Shown: piece by piece, positions 32,535-41,503 of the stretch
Layout: every line of letters starts with the position of its first letter
How positions within the stretch are numbered: position 1 is the stretch's first letter
NCBI GenBank assembly: GCA_030040425.1
Contig: JASHTS010000154.1
Coordinates: forward strand, 1-42,429
Length of the DNA: 42,429 bases
Direction of reading: 5' to 3'
From: Acidobacteriaceae bacterium
GTDB lineage: Bacteria > Acidobacteriota > Terriglobia > Terriglobales > Acidobacteriaceae
Position numbers and translations under genes: made by a program
Notes under the pieces: generated by a model
Told to the model about the DNA's origin: nothing
Database searches by the model: none
The model's input: only the letters and a program-made list of their open reading frames with translations

Positions 32535-33917
32535 ATGTTTAGAAAAATACTCATCGCCAATCGCGGCGAAATTGCGCTCCGGGTGATCAATGCCTGCCGC
32601 GAGATGGGCGTGCGCACGGTGGCCGTCTACAGCGAAGCAGACCGCAACTCGCTGCATGTGCGCTTTGCCGACGAGGCCATCTGTATTGGCCCGCCGCGGC
32701 CCGGCGATAGCTATCTCAACGTGCCCCAGGTGATTTCGGCCGCCGAAGTAGCCGATGTGGACGCAATTCATCCTGGCTACGGCCTCTTGAGCGAGAACGC
32801 GAACTTCGCCGAAGTGTGCCGGGCGTCGAATATCAAGTTCATTGGGCCCCCGCCCGAGGTGACGCGGCTGATGGGCGAGAAGGAAAAAGCGCGCCAGGCG
32901 ATGAAGAAGGCCAAGGTGCCCATCCTGCCCGGATCGGATGGCGTGATTCCGACGGTCGAAGAGGCGGAAGAGTGGGCATTGAAGGTGGGGTTTCCGGTGA
33001 TCCTCAAAGCGAAAGCGGGCGGCGGCGGGCGCGGCATGCGCATTGCGCGCAGCTCCGATGAGTTGCCGAATCATTTTCATGCGGCGCACGCCGAGGCGGC
33101 CAACGCCTTCGGCAACGGCGAGCTGTACATGGAGAAGTTCATCGAGAACCCGCGCCACATCGAGTTCCAGGTGCTGGCCGACGAGCACGGCCACGTGACT
33201 ACGTTGTTTGAGCGCGAGTGCTCGATCCAGCGGCGGCATCAGAAGCTGATCGAAGAGGCTCCGAGCCTGCAGGTGACGCCCAAATTGCGCGAGGAGATTG
33301 GCCGCACGCTGTGCCGCTGCCTGACGGAGATCGGCTACCAGAACGCAGGCACGGTCGAGTTCCTGATGGATGCACACCGCCAGCTTTATTTCATCGAGAT
33401 GAACACGCGCATCCAGGTGGAGCACCCGGTGACGGAGGCGATAACGGGAGTCGACCTGGTGAAGGCACAGATTCGCATCGCCGCAGGCGAAAAGCTGGAT
33501 GCGATTCTGCCGTCGAAGGTGGAGATGCGCGGGCACGCGATCGAGTGCCGCATCAACGCCGAACATCCGCGCAAGTTCACGCCGTCGGCGGGGCAGATTA
33601 CCGCGTTCAACGTGCCCGGCGGCAACGGCGTGCGCGTGGATACGGCGCAGTACGCCGAGGGCGTGATTCCGCCGTATTACGATTCGCTGATCGCCAAGCT
33701 GATTGTGCATGGCGCCGACCGTGAGGAGGCCATGGCGCGCATGGAACGGGCGCTCGGCCAGTTCATTGTGCGCGGCATCGAGACCTCCATTCCGCTGCAC
33801 CAGGAGATCTTTCAGGACGCGGGGTTCCGCGCGGGCGAGTTCGATACCGGCTTCATGGAGCGGTTCCTGGCCGGCCGCGCCGAAGCGGAGAAGAGCCGGC
33901 CGGAAAACGCGGCCTGA
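32535..33917 (+). CDS. accC: Acetyl-CoA carboxylase biotin carboxylase subunit
   Basis: ATP-dependent carboxylation of biotin on AccB. It has 460 residues, normal for the family. N-terminus [39 protein letters not shown]; the ATP-grasp glycine loop [14 protein letters not shown]; metal and bicarbonate-site sequence [42 protein letters not shown] 32535 is fixed by this N-terminus, yet the bases upstream are the octamer repeat and offer no ribosome binding site. The next start codons would cut into the fold. Confidence 0.96.
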   Translation: MFRKILIANRGEIALRVINACREMGVRTVAVYSEADRNSLHVRFADEAICIGPPRPGDSYLNVPQVISAAEVADVDAIHPGYGLLSENANFAEVCRASNIKFIGPPPEVTRLMGEKEKARQAMKKAKVPILPGSDGVIPTVEEAEEWALKVGFPVILKAKAGGGGRGMRIARSSDELPNHFHAAHAEAANAFGNGELYMEKFIENPRHIEFQVLADEHGHVTTLFERECSIQRRHQKLIEEAPSLQVTPKLREEIGRTLCRCLTEIGYQNAGTVEFLMDAHRQLYFIEMNTRIQVEHPVTEAITGVDLVKAQIRIAAGEKLDAILPSKVEMRGHAIECRINAEHPRKFTPSAGQITAFNVPGGNGVRVDTAQYAEGVIPPYYDSLIAKLIVHGADREEAMARMERALGQFIVRGIETSIPLHQEIFQDAGFRAGEFDTGFMERFLAGRAEAEKSRPENAA

Positions 33918-34090
33918 GAATGCGATCTCGAAAGCCAGCGCGGAAGCAAAAAGCGAGTGCAGGTTTCCTTGCTCGCCGATGGCGATTGGTCGCGGCTCTT
34001 CGCTCTCCGCGAGGAACTTTTGCGGTGTTCCGGAGCGTTACTTTGTGCGACCCCTCCAAGGTGTGAAACAATCGCTGCGAATCACGGCGA

Positions 34091-36217
34091 ATGAGCTTTC
34101 GGGGCATTAGATTATGGTTGGGCCGATGGGCGGCGCGCGGAACGTTGTGCGCGCTGGCGGTTCTGTATGGGCTCGCGCCCTGTGCCGCGCAGACGGTGGA
34201 TTGGCCGGCGTATGGCGGCGGCGCCGAACAGGATCACTACTCGCCGCTCACGCAGATCAATCGCGACAACGTGGGCAAGCTAGAGCAGGCGTGGGTCTAC
34301 GACACCGGCGAGAAGGGCAACCTGGAAGTGAATCCGGTGATCGTGAATAGCACGCTTTACGCGTACACGAATTCGCAGAAAGTGATCGCGCTCGATGCGG
34401 CGACGGGAAAGTTGAAATGGGAGTTCAACTCCGAGATCGGCGGCAGCACGCAGCCCACGCGCGGCGTAGCCTACTGGACCGACGGCAAGGAGGCGCGGAT
34501 CTTTGCCGGCGTGATGAATTTTCTCTATTGCCTGGACGCGGAGACGGGAAAACCGATTGCGAGTTTCGGAGAGAACGGGCGCGTCGATCTGAGAAAAAAC
34601 CTGCGCGGAGATTATCTGGAACAGTCGATTGCGCTGACCACTCCGGGGATCGTCTATAAGGACCTGATCATTGTGGGCGGGCGCAATCCGGAGACGCATC
34701 CCGCGCCGCCGGGCGACATCCGCGCCTACGACGTGCATACGGGCGCGCTGCGCTGGAGGTTTCACACCATTCCGCGCCCCGGCGAGCCCGGATATAAGAC
34801 ATGGCCAGAGGGCGCGTGGAAGACAGCCGGCGCGGCCAACAACTGGGCGGGGATGGCGCTCGATGCGGAGCACGGCATCGTGTACGCGCCTACCGGCTCC
34901 GCGGTGATGGATTTCTACGGCGGAGATCGCGTGGGCGACGATCTTTACGCGAACTGCATCTTGGCGCTCGATGCGGAGACAGGCAAGCTGCTGTGGTACT
35001 TCCAGGGCGTGCACCATGATTTATGGGACCGTGATTTTCCCGCCTCTCCCGCGCTTTACACGGTGGAGCAGGATGGGAAGCCGGTGGAGGCGCTGGCCCA
35101 GATCACCAAGCAGGCTTATGTGTACCTCTTCAACCGGATCACAGGCGAGCCCCTGTTTCCCATTCACGAGCATTCCTACCCGGCGAGTACGGTTCCGGGC
35201 GAGGTGGCCGCGCCTACGCAGCCGAAACCGGACTGGCCCTTGCCGTTTGGCCGACAGGAGCTGACGGCGGCGATGCTCACGGATCGGACGCCGGAGGCGC
35301 ATGCGTGGGCGGAGAAGCAGTTCAGCACTTTCCGCACCGGAGGCCAGTTTCTTCCCTTTGCGGTCGGTCAGCAGACCATCATCTTTCCCGGGTTCGACGG
35401 GGGCGGGGAGTGGAGCGGACCCGCTGTTGACCCGGTCACGGATACGCTCTTTGTGGGTTCGACAGAGATGGCCTGGACCGGTGGGCTGGCGCCATTGGCG
35501 CCCGGAGCGGGGCCCGGCGAGAGGCTCTACGATCGGGAATGCGCCGTGTGCCACGGGTTGGATCGCAGAGGAACGCCACAGACGTATCCGTCGCTTGTGG
35601 GCGTGACCTCGTGGCTTTATGAGAGCGAGATTCTGCGCACGATCCGGCACGGCGCAGGCCGTATGCCGGCGTTTCCCAATCTCGACGACAAAGCGCTGGC
35701 GATGCTGCTCGGTTTTCTGCGCACTCCGGTGAAGAATAAGGCGAGCGGAGCCGCCGATGCGGCGGGAGCGGCCAATGCGCCGCGCGAGTACGTTTTCACC
35801 GGCTATAGGAAATTTCTCGATCCCGATGGATACCCTGCCATTGCGCCCCCATGGGGCACGCTCAACGCGCTCGACCTGAAGACCGGCAAATATTTGTGGC
35901 AGATTCCGCTGGGTGAGTATCCCGAGCTCGCCGAAAAGGGGATGGCGGATACCGGCTCGGAGATTTATGGCGGTCCGATCACGACCGCCGGGGGCGTGGT
36001 GTTCATCGGCGGAACGGTGTTTGACCGCAAATTCCGCGCCTTCGATGCGCGCACCGGCAAACTGCTGTGGGAGACAGTGCTGCCCTTCGCGGGCATTGCC
36101 ACGCCTTCCACGTATATGGTGGATGGGCGGCAGTACGTGGTGATTGCGGCAAGCGGGGGGCGCGATCCCAAGGGACCGGCGGGCGGCGAGTACGTTGCCT
36201 TTGCGCTTCCGCAATGA
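34091..36217 (+). CDS. PQQ-dependent dehydrogenase with an inserted cytochrome c domain
   Basis: A 708-residue periplasmic quinoprotein alcohol/sugar dehydrogenase. Residues ~15-34 are a signal peptide (GTLCALAVLYGLAPCAA). The beta-propeller starts at DWPAYGGGAEQDHYSPLTQIN, and repeats of the form ALDAATGKLKWEF, CLDAETGK and ALDLKTGKYLWQI are blade motifs. The haem c domain lies inside the propeller: CAVCH (C484, C487, H488) with the likely axial methionine M525 in GRMPAFP. The propeller then resumes, as in the glucose/methanol dehydrogenase family with internal cytochrome. It passes electrons to the respiratory chain. The substrate cannot be read from sequence. No PQQ-synthesis gene is present. 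Confidence 0.9.
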   Translation: MSFRGIRLWLGRWAARGTLCALAVLYGLAPCAAQTVDWPAYGGGAEQDHYSPLTQINRDNVGKLEQAWVYDTGEKGNLEVNPVIVNSTLYAYTNSQKVIALDAATGKLKWEFNSEIGGSTQPTRGVAYWTDGKEARIFAGVMNFLYCLDAETGKPIASFGENGRVDLRKNLRGDYLEQSIALTTPGIVYKDLIIVGGRNPETHPAPPGDIRAYDVHTGALRWRFHTIPRPGEPGYKTWPEGAWKTAGAANNWAGMALDAEHGIVYAPTGSAVMDFYGGDRVGDDLYANCILALDAETGKLLWYFQGVHHDLWDRDFPASPALYTVEQDGKPVEALAQITKQAYVYLFNRITGEPLFPIHEHSYPASTVPGEVAAPTQPKPDWPLPFGRQELTAAMLTDRTPEAHAWAEKQFSTFRTGGQFLPFAVGQQTIIFPGFDGGGEWSGPAVDPVTDTLFVGSTEMAWTGGLAPLAPGAGPGERLYDRECAVCHGLDRRGTPQTYPSLVGVTSWLYESEILRTIRHGAGRMPAFPNLDDKALAMLLGFLRTPVKNKASGAADAAGAANAPREYVFTGYRKFLDPDGYPAIAPPWGTLNALDLKTGKYLWQIPLGEYPELAEKGMADTGSEIYGGPITTAGGVVFIGGTVFDRKFRAFDARTGKLLWETVLPFAGIATPSTYMVDGRQYVVIAASGGRDPKGPAGGEYVAFALPQ

Positions 36218-36225
36218 GCCAGGAG

Positions 36226-36247
36226 GGCATCGCCCAAGAGCGATGCC
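36226..36247. terminator. Hairpin between convergent genes
   Basis: GGCATCGC (36226-36233) and GCGATGCC (36240-36247) form an 8-bp perfect stem with loop CCAAGA, nine bases after the dehydrogenase stop. A second stem, GGGCGC/GCGCCC (36265-36285), follows. There is no T-tract; the pair may act on both strands between the dehydrogenase and the flp pilin gene. Confidence 0.45.
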
Positions 36248-36321
36248 GCCGCGCGGTTACGAAAGGGCGCCGATGATGCGCGCCCAGCCGTAAATCTGCT
36301 CGCGGTGTGGCCGGCCCGGTA

Positions 36322-36507
36322 CTACGACAACGTGGCGCTGATGTTGCTGAAGACGGTGTTGATCGCGCTGGCAACCTTGTTAATGCCGGCAACCGCCGCC
36401 AGAGCAACCAGGGTGATGAGAAGTGCGTATTCAACCAGGTCCTGGCCTTCTTCAACAGCGGCGAGGCACTGGATTTTCACGTACAGCTTCAAAAGTGCGT
36501 CCTTCAT
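36322..36507 (-). CDS. Flp family type IVb pilin
   Basis: A 61-residue pilin subunit. The prepilin peptidase site is EEG-QDLVEYALL: cleavage after G21 leaves a 40-residue mature pilin with Glu at position 5, the family hallmark. One hydrophobic helix follows (ALLITLVALAAVAGI). AAGGAGAG lies just upstream of the ATG at 36507. Flp pilins form adhesive fibres built by a Tad system (CpaA/TadABC), but no tad gene lies in this window, so here it is an orphan gene. Confidence 0.92.
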   Translation of the reverse strand: MKDALLKLYVKIQCLAAVEEGQDLVEYALLITLVALAAVAGINKVASAINTVFSNISATLS

Positions 36508-36843
36508 TTTTCTCTCCTTCAGGTTTCAATCTCTTTATTAAAACGTGTTTCTATTTGAAGCCTGGAATGCAAAGGGGACAAGGGTACTTTGGGCCTAAGC
36601 GCGTCCCTCAGCAGACGTAGTCGGCTGTGCGACCTTGGATTCGCAGGAGATTACTGTCGAAACTTTCGCTGCAAGGGCGGCCGCAGAGCGGCAATCTTCG
36701 CGCCGTTGTGCAGCCTCCAATGGAGCCCGAGTGAACGCCGGGTCGAGGAGTTTGAGGCTGGCTACGCGACTAATTCGCTTTTTGTTCGCTTTTGCGGCAA
36801 AGATGCGCTATCCTTGCCCTGCAACGCGAGGAGGTTGCAAGAC
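36508..36843. other. Divergent intergenic region upstream of flp and dinB
   Basis: It holds the flp leader (AAGGAGAG ribosome binding site; AT-rich TTTTAATAAAG on the minus strand, a possible -10). Toward dinB it has TATCCT at 36809-36814 with TTCGCT 18 bases before it, a weak promoter. GAGGAGG is the ribosome binding site of the dinB-like gene. The open frame across the region has poor composition. Confidence 0.4.
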
Positions 36844-37347
36844 GTGGATTTTCAAAAGGATCTCATAGCTGAATACGATCGCGAGACCGCCAAGACACGC
36901 AAGATGCTGGAGGCGATTCCAGAGGGCGTCGATTTCAACTTCAAGCCTCACCCCAAATCCATGAGCCTGGGCCGTCTGGCCGGCCATTTAACGGACATGG
37001 TAGGCGACTGGGCCGCGCACTCGCTCGAGCTCGACAAGCTGGACTTCCCCGCCGATCACAAGTGGGAGCAGTATGTGCCGGCGAGCCGGGCGGCGCTGCT
37101 GGAAAAGTTCGACCAGGAACTGCCGCGCTCCCGCGCCGCGCTGGCCAGCACTACGGGCGAGAAATGGGACCAGAACTGGCAGTTCATCTTCGGCGGGCAC
37201 GTGTGGATTGACGACCCGCGGCACCAGGTATTTCGTGATTTGGTGATCAGCCACATGATCCATCACCGCGCGCAACTGGGCGTTTATCTGCGGCTGCTGA
37301 ACGCAAAGATTCCGGGGATGTATGGTCCGTCGGCGGACGAGATGTGA
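36844..37347 (+). CDS. DinB-like protein
   Basis: A 167-residue four-helix-bundle protein of the DinB/YfiT superfamily. Metal-binding histidines are plausible in RLAGHLTDMVGDW and in LVISHMIHHRAQLGVYLRLL, the family signature. GTG 36844 is chosen because GAGGAGG lies about nine bases upstream and the fold begins at FQKDLIAEYDRETAKTRKMLEAIPE; the frame upstream to 36589 lacks support. Members are metal-dependent enzymes or thiol-transferases, often stress-related; the substrate is unknown. Confidence 0.82.
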   Translation: MDFQKDLIAEYDRETAKTRKMLEAIPEGVDFNFKPHPKSMSLGRLAGHLTDMVGDWAAHSLELDKLDFPADHKWEQYVPASRAALLEKFDQELPRSRAALASTTGEKWDQNWQFIFGGHVWIDDPRHQVFRDLVISHMIHHRAQLGVYLRLLNAKIPGMYGPSADEM

Positions 37348-37351
37348 GAAA

Positions 37352-37390
37352 GGCAGGGAGCGAGGGAGCAAGGGAACAGGGGTCAGGGAG
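37352..37390 (+). repeat. Composite G-rich repeat, family C
   Basis: GAGGGAGC- and AAGGGAAC-type octamers run into GGGTCAGGGAG. It sits between the dinB-like gene and thiE and joins the octamer seen in leuS with the heptamer seen at 14084 and 30322. Confidence 0.65.
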
Positions 37391-37433
37391 CTCGAGAACC
37401 CGCGTCTGAATCAGGCTCGGCTACTCTGGTTCC

Positions 37434-38087
37434 ATGGGCTTTCCGTTCCCTCGTGTCTATCCGATACTGGATGCTTCGACGATCCCGAGTGAAAGGCGCG
37501 GCGAGTTTATGCATCGGCTGGGAAGCGAGCTCGCCCGCGCCGGCGTGACGCTGCTCGAATACCGGAACAAGACCGGCTCTGTGGAGGAGATTCTCGGCGA
37601 CGCGCGGATTCTGCGTCAGGCTCTGCCTGCGCCGAAGATCAAGCTGATTCTCGATGATCGAGCCGATCTGGTTGAGCAGGTGGGATTTGACGGCGTGCAC
37701 GTGGATGCGGGTGATGTCTCGCCCCAGGAGGCGCGGCGGCTCATAGGCCCCGAGCGCATCGTGGGAACGTTTGGCGGTCCTTTTGAACCGACCGGCCGGT
37801 TTGTGCCCGGCGTTCTCGAAGCGCCCGTGGACTATTGGGCCGTCGGACCGGTTTTTTCAACGGAAACCAAGCAGACGAGCAAGGCGCCGATTGGCGCGGA
37901 GGGCGTGCGGCAAATGCGCGTGCTCGCGGGTCCGGAGCGCATCCTGACGGCGGCGGGAGGGATCACGCTGGAAACGGCCAGCGCGGTTCTTGCCGCAGGC
38001 GCTTCGGCGATTGCCGTTTCAGCCGCAATTTTCCGTCGAGACGATCCGGCAGCGGAGTACCGGCGGTGGGTTGAGACGCTCGGATAG
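37434..38087 (+). CDS. thiE: Thiamine-phosphate synthase
   Basis: Joins the pyrimidine and thiazole phosphates to make thiamine phosphate. It is a 217-residue TIM barrel. Signatures: LLEYRNKTG (the basic residue in place of QLReK), KLILDDRADLVEQVGFDGVHVDAGDVSP (the NDR/GVHLGQ region), WAVGPVFSTETKQTSKAPIG (the GPIFpTxTK motif) and ILTAAGGITLETASAVLAAGASAIAVSAAIF. The start ATG 37434 begins MGFPFPRVYPILD. No other thiamine gene is in the window. Divergence at the active-site motifs is moderate, so a ThiE-like paralogue is possible. Confidence 0.85.
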   Translation: MGFPFPRVYPILDASTIPSERRGEFMHRLGSELARAGVTLLEYRNKTGSVEEILGDARILRQALPAPKIKLILDDRADLVEQVGFDGVHVDAGDVSPQEARRLIGPERIVGTFGGPFEPTGRFVPGVLEAPVDYWAVGPVFSTETKQTSKAPIGAEGVRQMRVLAGPERILTAAGGITLETASAVLAAGASAIAVSAAIFRRDDPAAEYRRWVETLG

Positions 38088-38090
38088 TGC

Positions 38091-38126
38091 GCTCCCACCC
38101 TTCGCAAGGGCGCGAAAAGGATTGGC
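38091..38126 (+). repeat. Dispersed palindrome, family A copy 4
   Basis: CTCCCACCCTTCGC, spacer AAGGGC, then GCGAAAAGGATTGG. The core CCTTCGC pairs with GCGAAAAGG with a one-base bulge. It starts four bases after the thiE stop and could act as a transcript end. Confidence 0.78.
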
Positions 38127-38224
38127 ATCCGGCGTAAAGGTAGAGCGCTCTGCTCCTGTGCGCGAAGGTGTGCGTAAAGAAAGCTGGAGACAGAGCGGAG
38201 ATTTTCGGGTAAAACACTCTTCTA

Positions 38225-39814
38225 GTGGCGACCTCTGACCAAGCCCCTGCCTCCGAGTCTCCAACGCGCGCGCAGGCGCCGCAAATGGCGCAGACGCTGG
38301 GCCTCTTCAGCTCCACGGCCATCGTGATCGGGTCGATGATCGGATCGGGCATCTACATTGTGGATGCCGACATTGCCCGCGGCGTGGACTCGCCCGCGCT
38401 CTACTTGGGCGCGTGGATCGTGACCGGCGTGCTCACCATGATTGGCGCGCTGAGCTACGGCGAGCTGGCGGCCATGATGCCGCGCGCGGGCGGACAGTAT
38501 GTTTACCTGCGCGAGGCGCTGGGGCCGCTATGGGGGTTTCTCTTTGGCTGGACGCTTTTCCTGGTGATTCAGACAGGGACGATCGCCGCGGTGTGCGTGG
38601 CGTTTGGCAAATTCCTTGGAGTCTTTTTCCCGTCGGTCTCCGCTACGCACTGGCTCTGGCACATTGCGCATGTGCCGGCGTGGCACGTGGGGCCCATGGT
38701 GCTCGGCAACATGGAGATCGGCGTGAACACGGCCAATCTTGCGGGAATCGCCGTGGTTGTGTTCCTGGCTATCGCCAATATCTTCGGATTGAAACTGGGC
38801 GCGGCGATCCAGAATATTTTTACTTCAGCCAAGGCGCTTTCGCTGGCGGCTCTGATCCTGCTCACGTTTACCGTGGGCGTGAACGCGACGGCATGGCGCG
38901 CGAACTTTGGCGCGGGACTGAGCCAGTTCTGGCGCAACGCAGGCTGGCACGCGCAGCACGCGGTGCAGGTGGGTATGGGCGGGCCTACAGCCTGGGTGAA
39001 CCTGCTGGTGATTCTCGCCGTGGTGCAGGTAGGCTCGCTGTTCTCGGCCGATGCGTGGAACAACATCACATTCACCGCGGGCGAAGTAAAAACTCCCAAA
39101 CGCAATCTGCCGCTCTCGTTGATCCTGGGCACGGGTTTTGTGCTCAGCGTGTATTTTCTGGTTTCGCTGGGGTACATGCTGGTGCTGCCGCTGCATGGTG
39201 ATGCGGGCGGGGCGACGGCGATGGCGCGCGGCATCCAGCACGCGGCCGAAGATCGCGTGGCTACGGCGGTGCTGGGGCAGATTTTTCATACCGGCGGCGC
39301 CGCGCTGATGGCGGGCGCGATTCTTATTTCCACCTTCGGGTGCGCGAACGGGATGACGCTGGCCGGCGCGCGCGTCTACTACGCGATGAGCCGTGACGGG
39401 CTGTTCTTCAAGTCAGTCGGCAGGCTGCACCCGCGTTACAAAACGCCGGTGGCCGGGCTGCTGGTGCAGGGGGCGTGGACGGTGCTGCTGTGCGTTTCCG
39501 GCTCGTACAGCCAGCTGCTCGATTACATCATCTTCGCCGAGCTGGTTTTTTACATTCTCACCATCTCCTGCCTGTTTGTTCTGCGCGCGAAAAAGCCCGA
39601 GGCGTCGCGGCCCTACAAAGCTCTGGGCTATCCGGTTCTGCCCGCGCTTTACATCGTGATGGCGGTGTGGATTGGTGGGGTATTATTGCGGTACAAGCCG
39701 CAATACACGTGGCCGGGACTGGCGCTGGTTTTGCTCGGCATTCCGGTGTACTGGTTCCGATCGCGCCTGGCGGCGGCGCGGGGCGGGAACGCACGGGCGG
39801 GTTCGATTGGATAG
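38225..39814 (+). CDS. APC-family amino-acid permease
   Basis: A 529-residue secondary transporter with about twelve helices. The first conserved helix has the APC glycine motif, GSMIGSGIYI, after STAIVIGS; YGELAAMMPRAGGQYVYLREALGP is the classic second region. Middle and late helices include SADAWNNITFTAGEVKTPKRNLPLSLILG (helices 6-7) and ISTFGCANGMTLAGARVYYAMSRDGLFF. Start GTG 38225 has no clear ribosome binding site; ATG 38285 is an in-frame alternative just before the first helix. The substrate is probably an amino acid; the exact one is unknown. Confidence 0.88.
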   Translation: MATSDQAPASESPTRAQAPQMAQTLGLFSSTAIVIGSMIGSGIYIVDADIARGVDSPALYLGAWIVTGVLTMIGALSYGELAAMMPRAGGQYVYLREALGPLWGFLFGWTLFLVIQTGTIAAVCVAFGKFLGVFFPSVSATHWLWHIAHVPAWHVGPMVLGNMEIGVNTANLAGIAVVVFLAIANIFGLKLGAAIQNIFTSAKALSLAALILLTFTVGVNATAWRANFGAGLSQFWRNAGWHAQHAVQVGMGGPTAWVNLLVILAVVQVGSLFSADAWNNITFTAGEVKTPKRNLPLSLILGTGFVLSVYFLVSLGYMLVLPLHGDAGGATAMARGIQHAAEDRVATAVLGQIFHTGGAALMAGAILISTFGCANGMTLAGARVYYAMSRDGLFFKSVGRLHPRYKTPVAGLLVQGAWTVLLCVSGSYSQLLDYIIFAELVFYILTISCLFVLRAKKPEASRPYKALGYPVLPALYIVMAVWIGGVLLRYKPQYTWPGLALVLLGIPVYWFRSRLAAARGGNARAGSIG

Positions 39815-39911
39815 AAATCCCGAATCAAGGCGGGATCGGGGCCGATCGAGGCATGGGCGCGAATCAAGCACAAAAGCAAGATAGATGAAGCACGAGGCGG
39901 GGAGGGAATAG

Positions 39912-41414
39912 ATGCCGAGCAGATTGTTTGCCACCAAACCCATCAACGCGATACTGGCCGAAGCCAGCGAGGCCGGCGAGCACTGTTTGAAGCGCGCGCT
40001 GGGACCCATCAATCTGATCACGATTGGGATCGGCGGCATCATCGGCGCAGGCATCTTTGTGCTCACGGGTACGGCGGCAGCGCAGTTTGCCGGACCGGCT
40101 ATTGTGATCTCGTACATTATCGCCGGCGTTGGCTGCATCTTTGCCGGGTTGTGCTACGCCGAGTTTGCTTCCATGCTGCCGATTGCCGGCAGCGCCTATA
40201 CCTACGGCTACTCGACGATGGGCGAGATTGTGGCCTGGATCATTGGATGGGCGCTGGTGCTCGAATATGCCTTCGGCGCAGCCACCGTGGCTGTGGGATG
40301 GAGCGGGTTTGTGAGCAGCCTGGTGGGCTTCTTCGGCACGAAGCTGCCGTTCAACCCCACGCCGAAGCTTTCCTTCGCGCTCTTCGGACACGCCACGTCG
40401 GCGCAGGTGGACCTCTTCGCACTCACGGCGATCATCATCATCACCATCATTCTGGTTGTCGGCGTGCGCGAGTCGGCCAACTTTACCAGCACCGCGGTGA
40501 TGATCAAAGTGTCGATCGTGCTGTTCTTTATCGGGCTGGCCGCGGTTTACGCGTTTGGAAACTGGTCGCACATGGTGGCCAACTGGCATCCCTTCATTCC
40601 GCCGAACAAGGGGCACTTCGGGCAATTCGGATGGTCGGGGATCATGCGCGGGGCGGGAGTGGTGTTCTTTGCGTATATCGGGTTCGATGCCGTCTCAACG
40701 GCTGCGCAGGAGGCGCGGAATCCGCAGAAGGACATGCCGTTCGGGATTCTGGGATCGCTGATCGTGTGCACCACGCTCTACATTTTTGTGGCCGGCCTGT
40801 TGACCGGGATCAAGCCTTACACCACGCTGAACGTGGCGGCGCCGGTGGCCGATGGCGCGGCCGCGATCGGCGTGCGCTGGGGCGTGCTGCTCATCGATCT
40901 GGGCGCCATTGCCGGGCTGGCTTCGGTGATGCTGGTGATGCTTCTCGGGCAATCCCGCGTGCTTTACACCATGTCGCGCGACGGACTGTTGTGGAACTGG
41001 GTGGGAAAGCTGCATCCGCGCTTCCGCACGCCCTATCTCACCTCCATTGTGGTGGGCGCCCTGGCGGCATTCCTGGCGGCGTTCTTTCCCATCACGCTGC
41101 TGGGCGAGCTGGTAAGCCTGGGCACGCTGCTCGCGTTCACCATCGTAAGCCTGGGCGTGTGGGTGCTGCGCGTGCGCCATCCTGAACTGCATCGACCGTT
41201 CCGGACTCCGCTGGTGCCGCTGGTGCCAATCTGCGGCATGATCGTATCGCTGGCGCTGATGTTCTCGCTGGACCGGCCGGCGTGGATCGGCTTCGGGAGT
41301 TGGCTGATCTTCGGACTCATTATTTATTTCGCGTATAGCCGCAAGCACAGCAAGGTTCAGCTGGCCTTGGCAAATGGGCCGACGAAGGAGCCGGACCCGG
41401 CGTTGAGCCGCTAA
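39912..41414 (+). CDS. APC-family cationic amino-acid transporter-like permease
   Basis: A second 500-residue APC permease, of the CAT/YhdG type. Helix 1 has GIGGIIGAGIFVLTG, the CAT pattern. It continues with AGPAIVISYIIAGVGCIFAGLCYAEFASMLPIAGSAYTYGYSTMGEIVAWIIGW and, later, FFAYIGFDAVSTAAQEARNPQKDMPFGILGSL. The C-terminal part has GQSRVLYTMSRDGLL and four more helices. A weak GGAGGG precedes the ATG at 39912. It follows the other permease by 97 bases, and a short inverted repeat (ATCCCG/CGGGAT) lies between them. Tandem transporters from different APC branches suggest peptide or amino-acid use. Confidence 0.9.
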   Translation: MPSRLFATKPINAILAEASEAGEHCLKRALGPINLITIGIGGIIGAGIFVLTGTAAAQFAGPAIVISYIIAGVGCIFAGLCYAEFASMLPIAGSAYTYGYSTMGEIVAWIIGWALVLEYAFGAATVAVGWSGFVSSLVGFFGTKLPFNPTPKLSFALFGHATSAQVDLFALTAIIIITIILVVGVRESANFTSTAVMIKVSIVLFFIGLAAVYAFGNWSHMVANWHPFIPPNKGHFGQFGWSGIMRGAGVVFFAYIGFDAVSTAAQEARNPQKDMPFGILGSLIVCTTLYIFVAGLLTGIKPYTTLNVAAPVADGAAAIGVRWGVLLIDLGAIAGLASVMLVMLLGQSRVLYTMSRDGLLWNWVGKLHPRFRTPYLTSIVVGALAAFLAAFFPITLLGELVSLGTLLAFTIVSLGVWVLRVRHPELHRPFRTPLVPLVPICGMIVSLALMFSLDRPAWIGFGSWLIFGLIIYFAYSRKHSKVQLALANGPTKEPDPALSR

Positions 41415-41467
41415 GCGGCGCAGCCCTCGCCCCGCGAAGCGCCTTGCCATTTCCCCAGGAAGTGAAC

Positions 41468-41489
41468 TAAACTAAGTGGACTTAGTTTA
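41468..41489. promoter_or_regulatory. Perfect 22-bp palindrome, likely toxin-antitoxin operator
   Basis: TAAACTAAGT and ACTTAGTTTA are 10-bp perfect arms around GG, 14 bases upstream of the antitoxin start. The AT-rich element in a GC-rich genome, placed before a Phd-type antitoxin, is what an autoregulatory operator looks like. Confidence 0.7.
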
Positions 41490-41503
41490 CCCGGCGAGGC
41501 GTT

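Noticed and set aside
36589..36843. N-terminal extension of the DinB-like protein
   Set aside because: The frame is open, but the translated sequence is Cys/Arg-rich without family match, and a strong ribosome binding site favours GTG 36844.
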